NCBI RefSeq assembly: GCF_000622005.1
Contig: NZ_JHWV01000001.1
Coordinates: forward strand, 314,594-378,593
Reading direction: 5' to 3'
Source of the DNA: Anaerovibrio sp. RM50
GTDB taxonomy: Bacteria; Bacillota; Negativicutes; Selenomonadales; Selenomonadaceae
Length of the DNA: 64,000 nt
Below the pieces are notes generated by a model that had not been told where the DNA came from, searched no databases, and worked only from the letters and a program-made list of their open reading frames with translations. The number at the start of each line of letters is the position of its first letter. Position 1 is the first letter of the stretch. Shown piece by piece: positions 9,486 through 17,903 of this stretch. A program made the position numbers and the translations under genes.

Positions 9486-10625
9486 TTATATTTTTACCTT
9501 CAAAAGCCGCATGGTCTGTTCCACTGTGTCAATCATATTCTGTCTTGCAGTTTCCGCCTCCATGGCCTCAGAAAGGGAAACAACTCCACGCAGAATAGGG
9601 AAAAAGGCATCTATGCCGTGTTCGTTGCAGGCCTTGGCCTCCGGGGTTACGCACCCGGCAAAGGCAATCACTGGCTTATTATATTTTTTGGCAATTTTAG
9701 CCACCCCCACAGGGGCTTTACCCATAACTGTCTGACCATCAAGGCGCCCCTCACCGGTAATCACCAAATCAGCCTTTTCTATATGATTTTCCAGCTTGGT
9801 TTCTGCCAAAACGATTTCAATTCCGGATTCCAGTGTGGCATTGGTAAATGTGAGAAAAGCAAAGCCCAAGCCACCAGCCGCCCCGGCTCCAGGAGCATTG
9901 GCATCAGCATGAGGATATTTTTCCTTGGAAAGACGGGCATAATCTCCCATCCACTTATCCATCAAAGCTATATCCTCAGGAGTGGCACCCTTTTGTGGGC
10001 CATAAATGGCACTGCAGCCCTTATCACCACAAAGAGGATTGGTAACATCACAGGCTATGCGGAAGGTACATTCCTTCAGCTCAGACGCCACATTACTGTC
10101 ATCAATATGGCAAAGGGCCTTTAATCCCACCGCTCCATATGGAACCGACTTATTATCGGCATCCAGCATCTTATAGCCAAGGGCCTGGAGCATGCCAAGA
10201 CCACCATCATTGGTGGCACTGCCCCCAATTCCGATTATAAAATGACGACAGCCCTTATGGATAGCATCCAATAAAATCTCCCCCACCCCATAGGTGGTAG
10301 TATAAAGAGGATTGCGCTTATTGTCCGGCACCAGGGTAATTCCCGCAGCAGCAGCCATTTCTACAATGGCAGTATTTCCATCGGGCAAGATTCCATACTG
10401 AGCCGTGATTTTATCCCCCAAAGGCCCAGTAACTTCAATATTCTGTAACTTCCCTTCCATACCAAGGGTCAGGGCCTCCACTGTACCCTCGCCCCCATCA
10501 GCCAGAGGCAGCACTTTGATTTCTGCCCCGGAAAATACCCTTTTAATGCCGGTCTCAATAGCCTTGCCGGCTTCCAGGGAGGTGAGGCTTCCCTTTAATG
10601 AGTCAATAGCAACAACAATATTCAT
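9486..10625 (-). CDS. Glycerate 2-kinase (GarK/GlxK type I)
   Basis: Phosphorylates D-glycerate to 2-phosphoglycerate, feeding glyoxylate- or sugar-acid-derived carbon into glycolysis in the cytoplasm. The 379 residues match the type I glycerate kinase family throughout: N-terminal DSLKGSLTSLEAG, PLADGGEGT at about 42-50, GIGGSATNDGG near 135-145, and ITGEGRLDGQT near 285-295. The ATG start follows AGGAGAGG. No glyoxylate carboligase or tartronate semialdehyde reductase gene lies next to it, so the source of glycerate is not shown. The neighbour upstream is an unrelated YbjN-like gene 25 nt away. Confidence 0.93.
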   Translation of the reverse strand: MNIVVAIDSLKGSLTSLEAGKAIETGIKRVFSGAEIKVLPLADGGEGTVEALTLGMEGKLQNIEVTGPLGDKITAQYGILPDGNTAIVEMAAAAGITLVPDNKRNPLYTTTYGVGEILLDAIHKGCRHFIIGIGGSATNDGGLGMLQALGYKMLDADNKSVPYGAVGLKALCHIDDSNVASELKECTFRIACDVTNPLCGDKGCSAIYGPQKGATPEDIALMDKWMGDYARLSKEKYPHADANAPGAGAAGGLGFAFLTFTNATLESGIEIVLAETKLENHIEKADLVITGEGRLDGQTVMGKAPVGVAKIAKKYNKPVIAFAGCVTPEAKACNEHGIDAFFPILRGVVSLSEAMEAETARQNMIDTVEQTMRLLKVKI

Positions 10626-10650
10626 GGCCCTCTCCTATACATCTCTCATT

Positions 10651-11076
10651 TTATTTTACGGCAGACAAAATGCTTTTATATTCCTTGGTGAGATAATTCA
10701 AAATAATGTTCATCATGGCATTGGCCTTGTCCCCGTCCATCTGGCCGTCAGGATTCATCATGCAGCAGGTGAGAATCAGACTGCCATCATTATCCACAAT
10801 ATATTTGAAAGGCTTAAGGGTGATATTCCAGTTGTTGACCGCATCAAAAACCTTAATCTTATTGGTGTCATTCATTACTCCGCTGGCAATCTGCACCTGA
10901 ATTATTGAAAAGGCACTTTCATCAACAATGATAATAAATGGAATGTTCTGTCCCTCCACACTGAAGGCGGAACGAAATACTGATGTATTCAGCTGGTCGT
11001 TCATATCCTGGCGGGTAAACATATTTAAATTATGACTGGTTAAATACTCCTGGAAAATTTCTGCCTTTTTGCTCAT
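10651..11076 (-). CDS. YbjN-like small protein, function unknown
   Basis: A 141-residue soluble protein with no signal peptide or membrane segment. Its pattern (helical N-terminus, a middle FIIIVDE...IQVQIAS beta region, a stretch ending LILTCCMMNPDG, and a C-terminal helix) recalls the YbjN/type III chaperone-like fold, but no invariant motif proves it. GGGAGG ahead of its ATG overlaps the last codons of the TudS-like gene, whose stop lies 3 nt upstream, so the two are probably translated together. The function is not known; the fold suggestion is weak. Confidence 0.7.
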   Translation of the reverse strand: MSKKAEIFQEYLTSHNLNMFTRQDMNDQLNTSVFRSAFSVEGQNIPFIIIVDESAFSIIQVQIASGVMNDTNKIKVFDAVNNWNITLKPFKYIVDNDGSLILTCCMMNPDGQMDGDKANAMMNIILNYLTKEYKSILSAVK

Positions 11077-11079
11077 CTT

Positions 11080-11562
11080 TTATTCCTCCCGATACATTGC
11101 GATTATCCGCTGTAACATGTCTTCATCCAGATCCTTTTCAGAATAGACCTTTACTCCATTCTGCTTTAACAGTGCAGCCGTAACCCCTTCTCCATCAATC
11201 TTGTTACCACTGAAGCTGCCATCATAAATAACATCCTTACCACAAGATGGGCTGTTCGCCTTTAAAATAGCCACCTGAACTCTGTGCTTTTTCACAATAT
11301 CCAGAATATTTTTGGCCCCCTGGGTAAAATGTGCTGTCACATCTTTACCATCTTTATTGACTACCCTTGCTGTTCCCCTCAGCACATCACGTCCATCACC
11401 ATTCTGAAGCTCAGCTGGTGGACGTGGTATAGGCAAATTACCTGCAGATTCGGGACAGATAGCCGTCAAATAGTGACTATAACGCATCAGAAGCTCATTG
11501 TCATTGGATCCCCCACTATACTTAACCTTATTGCCTAATAGACACGATGAAACTAAAATCAT
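11080..11562 (-). CDS. DUF523/TudS-family desulfidase-like protein
   Basis: A 160-residue DUF523 protein. Members such as TudS are [4Fe-4S] enzymes that remove sulfur from thiouracil and may salvage or detoxify thiolated nucleobases. Seen: the three cysteines expected to hold the cluster, Cys7 in SSCLLG, Cys36 in ICPES and Cys107 in NSPSCGKD, plus the conserved PRPPAE stretch at 46-51. Length and order match the family. The ATG start is well placed. The substrate here is inferred from the family only. It is coupled to the downstream YbjN-like gene. Confidence 0.88.
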   Translation of the reverse strand: MILVSSCLLGNKVKYSGGSNDNELLMRYSHYLTAICPESAGNLPIPRPPAELQNGDGRDVLRGTARVVNKDGKDVTAHFTQGAKNILDIVKKHRVQVAILKANSPSCGKDVIYDGSFSGNKIDGEGVTAALLKQNGVKVYSEKDLDEDMLQRIIAMYREE

Positions 11563-11593
11563 TTTAAAACTTCAAACCTTATACTTACACAGA

Positions 11594-11626
11594 AGTGGGC
11601 TGATGCAATAACAGCACCAACCCACT
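11594..11626 (-). other. Strong hairpin after nfnB
   Basis: A 13-bp stem with two G-U pairs (AGTGGGTTGGTGC against GCATCAGCCCACT) and a 7-nt loop lies between nfnB and the TudS-like gene. No T-run follows, so it may be a weak terminator or a 3'-end stabiliser for the fhs-metF-nfnAB transcript. Confidence 0.6.
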
Positions 11627-11643
11627 GGATCTACACACTCACT

Positions 11644-13044
11644 TTATTTCTTGCTTTTGAGGTACTCATCAATGGCTGCAGCAGCCTTCTTGCCGGCACC
11701 CATTGCCAGAATAACAGTAGCTGCACCGGTAACAATATCACCACCGGCAAATACGCCTTCCTTGGTGGTGGCACCAGTTTCCTCGTCAGCAATAATATTG
11801 CCACGCTTGTTGGTATCCATACCAGGAGTAGTGGATGCCACAATAGGGTTAGGGCCATTACCGATAGCCATAATTACAGTATCCACATCCAGCTCAAACT
11901 CAGAGCCTTCCACAGCCACAGGACGACGACGGCCAGAAGCATCAGGCTCGCCCAGCTCCATGCGGATGCACTTTAGGGATTTAACCCAACCATTTTCATC
12001 ACCAATGATTTCCACAGGATTATTGAGGAGCTTAAAGTCAATGCCCTCCTCCTTGGCGTGATGAACCTCCTCAGCACGGGCTGGAAGCTCAGCCTCACTA
12101 CGACGATATACAATATAAACCTTATCAGCACCCAAACGCAGAGAAGTACGGGCAGCATCCATGGCAACATTACCGCCACCTACTACAGCCACCTTCTTGC
12201 CCATGGCAATTGGAGTTGCATGATTTGGGAAATCATAAGCCTTCATGAGGTTGCAACGGGTAAGGAACTCATTGGATGAATATACACCATTGAGGCTTTC
12301 ACCCGGAATATTCATAAAATGAGGAAGGCCAGCACCAGTACCAACGAATACAGCATCAAAGCCCATCTCAGCCATCAACTCATCTACAGTAAAGAGACGG
12401 CCAGCAATGGAGTTAACCTCAATGGTAACACCCATCTTCTGAAGATTATCAATCTCACGCTTAACGATCTTGTCCTTAGGGAGACGGAACTCCGGAATTC
12501 CATAGGACAGTACACCGCCAGCCACATGAAGTGCTTCAAAAATAGTAACCTTGTAGCCCTTGCGAGCCAAATCACCAGCACAAGTCAGACCAGAAGGACC
12601 AGCACCGATGATGGCCACCTTCTGGGCATCAGGAGCAAACTCAATAGGCTTAACTTCTTCGTTCTTGTCCAGCTGATAATCAGCCACAAAACGCTCCAAA
12701 CGGCCGATAGCCACGGATTCCCCCTTATGAGTAAGAACACAGTTCTTCTCGCACTGGTTTTCCTGTGGGCATACACGACCACAAACTGCTGGCAGGGAAC
12801 TGGACTCCTTGATAATGCTGATAGCACTGTCAAAATCTCTTTCCTTGATTTTGCCGATAAAGGCAGGAATATCAATACCTACAGGACAGCCAGGACGGCA
12901 CTGGGGATTCTTGCAGCCGAGACAACGGTTGGCCTCAGCCACGGCAGTTTCCTCATCATAGCCCAAAGCTACCTCCTGAAAATTATGAGCGCGAACCTGT
13001 GGGTCCTGCTCCGGCATTTTATGCTTTTCCAATACAAGAGCCAT
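11644..13044 (-). CDS. nfnB: NfnB / GltD-like NADPH oxidoreductase large subunit
   Basis: A 466-residue FAD/NADPH protein of the glutamate-synthase small-subunit family. Paired with the adjacent nfnA it fits the large subunit of NADH-dependent ferredoxin:NADP+ oxidoreductase, a cytoplasmic electron-bifurcating enzyme. Seen: two Cys clusters for [4Fe-4S] centres (CLGCKNPQCRPGC near 40-52 and CGRVCPQENQCEKNC near 88-102), a Rossmann motif IGAGPSGLTCAGDLA near 145-160 and a second, VVGGGNVAMDAART, near 285. The start is the ATG at 13044, 9 nt from GGAGG; the TTG two codons upstream is too close to it. Glutamate synthase is less likely because no large GltB gene is nearby. Confidence 0.88.
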   Translation of the reverse strand: MALVLEKHKMPEQDPQVRAHNFQEVALGYDEETAVAEANRCLGCKNPQCRPGCPVGIDIPAFIGKIKERDFDSAISIIKESSSLPAVCGRVCPQENQCEKNCVLTHKGESVAIGRLERFVADYQLDKNEEVKPIEFAPDAQKVAIIGAGPSGLTCAGDLARKGYKVTIFEALHVAGGVLSYGIPEFRLPKDKIVKREIDNLQKMGVTIEVNSIAGRLFTVDELMAEMGFDAVFVGTGAGLPHFMNIPGESLNGVYSSNEFLTRCNLMKAYDFPNHATPIAMGKKVAVVGGGNVAMDAARTSLRLGADKVYIVYRRSEAELPARAEEVHHAKEEGIDFKLLNNPVEIIGDENGWVKSLKCIRMELGEPDASGRRRPVAVEGSEFELDVDTVIMAIGNGPNPIVASTTPGMDTNKRGNIIADEETGATTKEGVFAGGDIVTGAATVILAMGAGKKAAAAIDEYLKSKK

Positions 13045-13050
13045 TACCAA

Positions 13051-13890
13051 TTACCTCCCAAGACCGATATTGCAAACATGATCCTTGGCCTTTGCTTCCT
13101 GTTCGCGGAACATACGGCCACGGGACATGAGATTATTGAAATCTACCAGATGACCATCAAACTCAGGGCCATCAACACAAGCGAACTTCATCTCGTCACC
13201 CACCTGCACGCGACAGCCACCGCACATGCCGGTGCCATCTACCATTACAGGGTTCAAGGAAACGATAGTCTTAATTCCCAGCGGACGGGTAGCATCGCAG
13301 ACGCTCTTCATCATAATGCCAGGGCCAATAGCAGTAACCTGGTCAATCTTCTCCCCACGGTCCACCAGCTGCTGAAGTGCAGTAGTAACAAAGCCCTTCA
13401 CACCATAAGAGCCATCATCAGTAGCAATAATAACCTCATCGGAAATAGCTCGCATCTTATCCTCAAAAATCAAAATATCCTTGGTCTTGGCACCCATAAT
13501 GGAAATAACCTTGTTGCCAGCCTCATGCATAGCACGGGCAATAGGATAAACAGGGGCAACACCAATACCGCCACCAATGCACACAACGGTTCCCATATTA
13601 CCATCAATTTCAGAAGGCTGTCCCAAAGGACCAGCAAAGTCCACAATGGAATCCCCCTCATTAAGGGCACTGAGCTGCATGGTGGAAGCACCAAGAACCT
13701 GGAAAATCAAGGTAATAGTACCCTTTTCCACATCAAAATCAGCAATGGTAAGAGGAATACGCTCCCCCTTCTCATCTACACGCAATACGATAAACTGGCC
13801 GGCCTTTGCCTTTTTAGCCACTCTTGGAGCCTCAATATCCATGTGGAAAATACCAGGAGACAGCTCCTTTTTGTACATAATCTTAAACAT
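13051..13890 (-). CDS. nfnA: NfnA / sulfide dehydrogenase-like FAD-NAD subunit
   Basis: A 279-residue flavoprotein of the dihydroorotate dehydrogenase electron-transfer (PyrK)/SudB family; with NfnB it would couple NADH and reduced ferredoxin to NADP+ reduction. Seen: an N-terminal FAD barrel with RIPLTIADFD, a nucleotide-binding GGGIGVAPVYPIARA near 105-120, and C-terminal [2Fe-2S] cysteines in GTGMCGGCRV and FACVDGPEF. The ATG start follows AAGGAGAG. Its stop is 6 nt from the nfnB ATG and the nfnB ribosome site lies inside its end, so the subunits are made together. The metF stop is 22 nt upstream. Confidence 0.88.
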   Translation of the reverse strand: MFKIMYKKELSPGIFHMDIEAPRVAKKAKAGQFIVLRVDEKGERIPLTIADFDVEKGTITLIFQVLGASTMQLSALNEGDSIVDFAGPLGQPSEIDGNMGTVVCIGGGIGVAPVYPIARAMHEAGNKVISIMGAKTKDILIFEDKMRAISDEVIIATDDGSYGVKGFVTTALQQLVDRGEKIDQVTAIGPGIMMKSVCDATRPLGIKTIVSLNPVMVDGTGMCGGCRVQVGDEMKFACVDGPEFDGHLVDFNNLMSRGRMFREQEAKAKDHVCNIGLGR

Positions 13891-13911
13891 TGTCTACTCT
13901 CCTTAATACAC

Positions 13912-14655
13912 TTAACCTAAAACACCCTGGAGATAAGCTTCCAGATTACTCTTAATAGGCATGAGATAAAGATTTGCATCCCTTTCCTCAGCAAACTTCA
14001 ATGCTTTCTTGGAAAACTCAATGCTCCATTCCAAGGTAGGCTGGAATCCTTTAGGGAAAATTACATTATTCTTAAGCTCCCAATAACTCTGGGAACGCTC
14101 GGACATAACAGGGGATACACCCCAATAAACATTCTGCCCCTCCAGCATATCCGCGTACATTTCCATAAAACGAATATCAAAGAAAGGCTGGGTGAAGAAG
14201 CCCACAGCTCCCGCCTGCAGCTTTCGCTGAATGCGATAAAGCTCCTGGCGCATGCTTCCACGGTACTGGTCAATACCAGCATAAACCTTAACCTCTGGCA
14301 TCTCCTGATGGAACTTGGATATAACATCAGTGGTGACAGTAGGGTAAAATTTATGGCTCATATCCTGAGGTGGATCGCCTTCAATAACCAATACCTCAGT
14401 TATACCACTCTGACGAAGCTCAGGCCGCATGGAAAGTGGCTGGGACAAATCCACATCAATGGCCCTAATATGAGGCATAACAGCAGGGAAATACTCCTGG
14501 GCAATGGCCGCCCCCTGCCAGCTTCTCATATCAAATCTCAGCAGGTCCGGAATATTGATAAGCTCCACCCCCGGAGCATTCTTCTTTACTATCTGCAAAT
14601 CCTCCCGCAGGCCTTCTTCGCTGCGGGGAATAAGTTCAACGGAAATTCTACCCAA
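13912..14655 (-). CDS. metF: Short methylenetetrahydrofolate reductase (MetF family)
   Basis: A 247-residue TIM-barrel flavoprotein expected to reduce methylene-THF to methyl-THF for methionine synthesis or one-carbon flow. Seen: SVELIPR at 5-11, where the usual EFFPP and its flavin-side Glu lie; VLVIEGDPP near 111-119; and GAVGFFTQPFFD near 168-179. It is about 45 residues shorter than E. coli MetF, and the usual YGAGGS region is replaced by INIPDLLRFD. The start is TTG with a modest GAAGTG site. It lies between fhs (27 nt) and nfnA (21 nt), which suggests NfnAB supplies or balances its electrons. No metV or RnfC2 partner is visible. Confidence 0.88.
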   Translation of the reverse strand: MGRISVELIPRSEEGLREDLQIVKKNAPGVELINIPDLLRFDMRSWQGAAIAQEYFPAVMPHIRAIDVDLSQPLSMRPELRQSGITEVLVIEGDPPQDMSHKFYPTVTTDVISKFHQEMPEVKVYAGIDQYRGSMRQELYRIQRKLQAGAVGFFTQPFFDIRFMEMYADMLEGQNVYWGVSPVMSERSQSYWELKNNVIFPKGFQPTLEWSIEFSKKALKFAEERDANLYLMPIKSNLEAYLQGVLG

Positions 14656-14682
14656 TTATTTCACTTCTTTTCAAATTAAACT

Positions 14683-16350
14683 TTAGAATAAACCGGTAAT
14701 TTTACCATTTACATCTATATCCATATTCTCTGCCGCCGGCTTTTTAGGAAGGCCAGGCATGGTGAGAATATCCCCTGTAAGAGCCACGATAAAGCCTGCT
14801 CCCGCAGAAATACGAAGCTCCTTGACGGTAATCTTAAAATTCTTAGGACGGCCCAGCTTGGTTGGGTCATCAGACAGGGAATACTGTGTCTTGGCCATAC
14901 ATACAGGCATCTTATCAAGCCCAAGCTCCTCAATTTCCTTTAGCTGCTTCATGGCAGGGCCAGTGAATACCACACCATCGCCGCCGTAAACGCGCTTAAC
15001 AATGGCCTCAATTTTCTCCAGTATGGACTGCTCCACCTCATAGGTAAAATTGAAGCTGTTAGGCTTTTCAGTTGCAGCCAGCACCTTTTCAGCAAGGGCA
15101 ATACCACCTTCGCCGCCCTTGGCCCAAACCTCGGAAAGAGCTACCTCTGCACCAAGCTCGTTGCACTTCTTCTCAACGAAGTCCAGCTCCTCCTTGGTAT
15201 CAGTAGGGAATGCATTAATTGCAACCACTGCAGGAAGGCCAAATGCCTTAACAGTTTCAATATGCTTGATAAGATTTTCAAGACCCTTTTCCAATGCGGA
15301 CATATCAACCTTGCCCAGCTCTGTCTTAGGCAGACCGCCATGCATCTTTAAAGCACGGACAGTAGCTACAATAACCACTGCAGAAGGCTTCAGGCCGGCA
15401 AAGCGGCACTTAATATCAAGGAATTTCTCAGCACCAAGGTCAGCACCGAAGCCTGCCTCAGTTACTACTATATCTGCAAATTTAAGAGCGAATTTAGTTG
15501 CCATGACGGAATTACAGCCATGGGCAATATTGGCGAAAGGACCGCCGTGAATGAGAGCAGGAGTCCCTTCCAGAGTCTGTACCAAATTAGGCTTAATGGC
15601 ATCCTTAAAGAGCAGTGTTAATGCACCGGTAACATTCAGCTCATCAGCCCGAACAGCACGACCATCGCGGGTATATGCCACCACAATCTGACCAAGGCGC
15701 TTCTTCATGTCCTCCAGATCGGTAGCCAAACACAAAATAGCCATCATTTCAGAAGCTACAGTAATATCAAAGCCAGTTTCACGAGGCACACCATGAGCCT
15801 TGCCCCCCATGCCGATTACCACATGACGGAGAGCGCGGTCATTCAAGTCCAGCACACGCTTCCAAGCAACACGGCGAACATCAATATCAAGGGCATTACC
15901 CTGCTGGATGTGGTTATCAATAACCGCTGCCAATAAATTGTGGGCTGTGGTAATGGCGTGGAAATCACCAGTGAAATGAAGATTAATATCCTCCATAGGA
16001 ACCACCTGGGCATAACCACCGCCTGCAGCACCACCCTTTAAGCCAAAGCATGGTCCAAGGGAAGGCTCACGAAGAGCAACAGCAATGTTCTTCCCCATCT
16101 TATGGAAGGCATCTGCCAAACCAACACTGGTGGTAGTCTTTCCTTCTCCCGCAGGAGTAGGATTAATTGCGGTAACCAAAATCAGCTTGCCATCCTCGTT
16201 GTCCTTTACCTTATTCCAGGCATCGAGGGAAATCTTGGCCTTGTACTTACCATACATCTCCAAATCATCTTCTGCAATGTTCAGGGACTTGGCCACCTGG
16301 GCTATAGGCTGCATTTTGGCTTCCTGGGCAATCTCAACATCAGTTTTCAT
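14683..16350 (-). CDS. fhs: Formate-tetrahydrofolate ligase
   Basis: Activates formate with ATP and THF to 10-formyl-THF in the cytoplasm, the entry of the one-carbon pathway. At 555 residues it has the standard length. Seen: the P-loop [14 protein letters not shown] at 65-78, the [13 protein letters not shown] signature near 90-102, [14 protein letters not shown], and the conserved [20 protein letters not shown]-type region. The ATG follows AGGAGG at ideal spacing, and a consensus promoter lies at 16418-16446. It is the first gene of fhs-metF-nfnA-nfnB, with folD next to it as a separate unit, giving formate to methyl-THF in one neighbourhood. Confidence 0.98.
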   Translation of the reverse strand: MKTDVEIAQEAKMQPIAQVAKSLNIAEDDLEMYGKYKAKISLDAWNKVKDNEDGKLILVTAINPTPAGEGKTTTSVGLADAFHKMGKNIAVALREPSLGPCFGLKGGAAGGGYAQVVPMEDINLHFTGDFHAITTAHNLLAAVIDNHIQQGNALDIDVRRVAWKRVLDLNDRALRHVVIGMGGKAHGVPRETGFDITVASEMMAILCLATDLEDMKKRLGQIVVAYTRDGRAVRADELNVTGALTLLFKDAIKPNLVQTLEGTPALIHGGPFANIAHGCNSVMATKFALKFADIVVTEAGFGADLGAEKFLDIKCRFAGLKPSAVVIVATVRALKMHGGLPKTELGKVDMSALEKGLENLIKHIETVKAFGLPAVVAINAFPTDTKEELDFVEKKCNELGAEVALSEVWAKGGEGGIALAEKVLAATEKPNSFNFTYEVEQSILEKIEAIVKRVYGGDGVVFTGPAMKQLKEIEELGLDKMPVCMAKTQYSLSDDPTKLGRPKNFKITVKELRISAGAGFIVALTGDILTMPGLPKKPAAENMDIDVNGKITGLF

Positions 16351-16417
16351 TTAGCATCCTCCTAAAATCCAATCCAATTATCGCTCATATTAACTTAGTG
16401 TAAAAGTACACTGAAAT

Positions 16418-16446
16418 ATTATACTATAAATGAAACACCATGCCAA
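16418..16446 (-). promoter_or_regulatory. Promoter of the fhs-metF-nfnAB operon
   Basis: Minus strand TTGGCA (16441-16446), 17-bp spacer, TATAAT (16418-16423). The -10 box is about 70 nt from the fhs ATG. Confidence 0.8.
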
Positions 16447-16508
16447 CAAAGTGCATTTAGCCCTTAAAAAAATTTCTGTTATTCCAAGGATTTACAAAGT
16501 TTTTTGAT

Positions 16509-16599
16509 TGACATTATACCACCACAAGTGATATTATCAGACAAGTATTCGCATATATTAAAAATTAGCTTTTTATGTATGCCCCAAAAATGGTATAAT
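16509..16599 (+). promoter_or_regulatory. Tandem plus-strand promoters for the small orphan gene
   Basis: First candidate: TTGACA (16509-16514), 18 bp, TATTAT (16533-16538). Second: an extended -10, TGGTATAAT, with TATAAT at 16594-16599 and a weak -35. Both point to the 66-residue gene at 16625. The remaining gap 16447-16508 shows nothing. Confidence 0.55.
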
Positions 16600-16624
16600 T
16601 TATAAAACACAACTTATAGAGAGC

Positions 16625-16825
16625 GTGATAAATATGAATCTTGAACTGAAACTTATGGAATCATACAACGATGGCCTGTCCAAGGGCATCATCAAGGGCG
16701 AGAATGCCGCAAACCGCCGTACTGCCATGCGCATGCTGAGGGCTGAGGAGCCTATTGAAAAGATTATTCAGTACACCAGCCTCACTGAGGAAGAAATCCA
16801 GCTGTTGGTGGGCCAGGTTCGGTAA
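16625..16825 (+). CDS. Orphan C-terminal tail resembling Rpn/PD-(D/E)XK transposase-like proteins
   Basis: The only plus-strand gene that looks real, 66 residues from a GTG (or 63 from the ATG at 16634). The run GLSKGIIKGENAANRR, followed by a helix and EEPIEKIIQYTSLTEEEIQLL, matches the end of Rpn-family recombination-promoting nucleases, where G-x-x-x-G repeats precede a tail of this kind. The nuclease domain is absent. It has its own promoters and a good terminator, so it may be an expressed short form; in E. coli, Rpn proteins are known to make internal small C-terminal products. It may equally be a gene remnant. Function unknown. Confidence 0.6.
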   Translation: MINMNLELKLMESYNDGLSKGIIKGENAANRRTAMRMLRAEEPIEKIIQYTSLTEEEIQLLVGQVR

Positions 16826-16843
16826 TCCGAAAAAATGTATTTT

Positions 16844-16890
16844 AAAAGCTCGTTACAGAGATTGCAAGTTCTCTGGTAACGAGCTTTTTT
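16844..16890. terminator. Bidirectional terminator between the small orphan gene and folD
   Basis: A long stem (AGCTCGTTACAGAG against CTCTGGTAACGAGCT, one bulge) with TTTTTT on the plus strand and AAAA on the left side. It ends the plus-strand small gene and can also stop folD transcription, which converges on it. Confidence 0.88.
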
Positions 16891-16916
16891 CGTGTTGTCA
16901 AAAATTATACATTTAC

Positions 16917-17777
16917 TTATTTCAGCTGCATCTCTGCAGCGTCCACAGTGTTCTGCATCAGCATGGCTATAGTCAATAACCCTACGCCCCCTGGCACAGG
17001 AGTGATGGCACCGGCCACTTCCTTAACTTCATCGAAGTCCACATCCCCCACCAGTTTTTTAGGGGCAATGCGGTTAATACCCACATCAATTACGGTGGCC
17101 CCTGGCTTAATCATGTCAGCAGTGACAAACCTTGGCTTGCCCACGGCAGCAACCACGATATCAGCTTCCTTTACCACCTCAGCCAGATTCTTGGTGCGGG
17201 AGTGGCAAATGGTAACGGTGGCATTTTTGCCCAAAAGCAGGTGAAGCATTGGCTTGCCCACAATATTGCTGCGGCCAATAACCACAGCCTTGGCACCCTC
17301 CATAGGAATCTCAGCCAGCTCCAGCATACGGATACATCCATGGGGAGTACATGGCACCAGAGCCTTCTGGCCAGTTACCAGACGTCCCACATTAACAGGA
17401 TGGAAGCCGTCCACATCCTTCAGTGGATTAATTGCCTCCAGCACCTCGGACTCATAAGGCTGCAATGCCTTTGGAAGAGGCAGCTGCACTAAAATACCAT
17501 GTATTTTAGAGTCATTGTTAAGACGGTTAATTTCAGAAAGGAGCTCCCCACGGGTGGTGGTTTCAGGCATTTCCACGCCCTCGGAATAAAAGCCCAGCTC
17601 AGTGCAGGCCTTGTGCTTATTTCTTACATAAACCTGGGAAGCGGGATTTTCCCCTACAATAATAACTGCCAGACCCGGAGTAACACCATACTTTTCCTTC
17701 AGCTGAGCAGCTCTCCTGCCTGCCTCCTCACGGATTTTTGCCGCAAAATACTTGCCTTCCAATAATCTTGCCGTCAT
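16917..17777 (-). CDS. folD: Methylene-THF dehydrogenase / methenyl-THF cyclohydrolase
   Basis: A bifunctional cytoplasmic enzyme interconverting 10-formyl-THF and 5,10-methylene-THF with NADP(H). At 286 residues it is full length. Seen: [13 protein letters not shown] with the catalytic Lys near residue 54, [10 protein letters not shown], the dinucleotide motif [13 protein letters not shown] near 165-177, and the C-terminal [15 protein letters not shown]. The ATG follows GGAGGTAAG. It completes the chain between Fhs and MetF but is transcribed separately from them, with the small plus-strand gene and a bidirectional terminator in between. Confidence 0.97.
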   Translation of the reverse strand: MTARLLEGKYFAAKIREEAGRRAAQLKEKYGVTPGLAVIIVGENPASQVYVRNKHKACTELGFYSEGVEMPETTTRGELLSEINRLNNDSKIHGILVQLPLPKALQPYESEVLEAINPLKDVDGFHPVNVGRLVTGQKALVPCTPHGCIRMLELAEIPMEGAKAVVIGRSNIVGKPMLHLLLGKNATVTICHSRTKNLAEVVKEADIVVAAVGKPRFVTADMIKPGATVIDVGINRIAPKKLVGDVDFDEVKEVAGAITPVPGGVGLLTIAMLMQNTVDAAEMQLK

Positions 17778-17807
17778 AACTTACCTCCAACTTTAATTCC
17801 GCATTGG

Positions 17808-17900
17808 TTACCCCCTCAGCCAGTAGTCTAACTGAGAGAACCAAGGCTGTAACACCTCATCCGCCTCGCAAGCTCGGCACCTTCCCCAAAGGGGAAGGCT
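17808..17900. repeat. Clostridial-type intergenic repeat with palindromic ends
   Basis: The right end holds a perfect 8-bp inverted repeat (CCTTCCCC / GGGGAAGG) preceded by a CCTCATCCGCCTCGC stretch; the left part has CCTCAGCCAG...CTAACTGAG. The layout matches the short palindromic repeats scattered between genes in Clostridia and Negativicutes. A second, truncated copy is at 49249-49291. The element also fills the space after the mqnP stop, where its hairpin may help end transcription. Confidence 0.7.
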
Positions 17901-17903
17901 TTA

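Noticed and set aside
11644-13044. Assimilatory glutamate synthase small subunit
   Set aside because: No large GltB subunit is nearby and the gene is coupled to an nfnA/sudB-type partner.
12319-13920. A 533-codon plus-strand frame opposite nfnB/nfnA
   Set aside because: Antisense shadow: it spans two real genes and has a low-complexity, H/N/T-rich composition unlike a folded protein.
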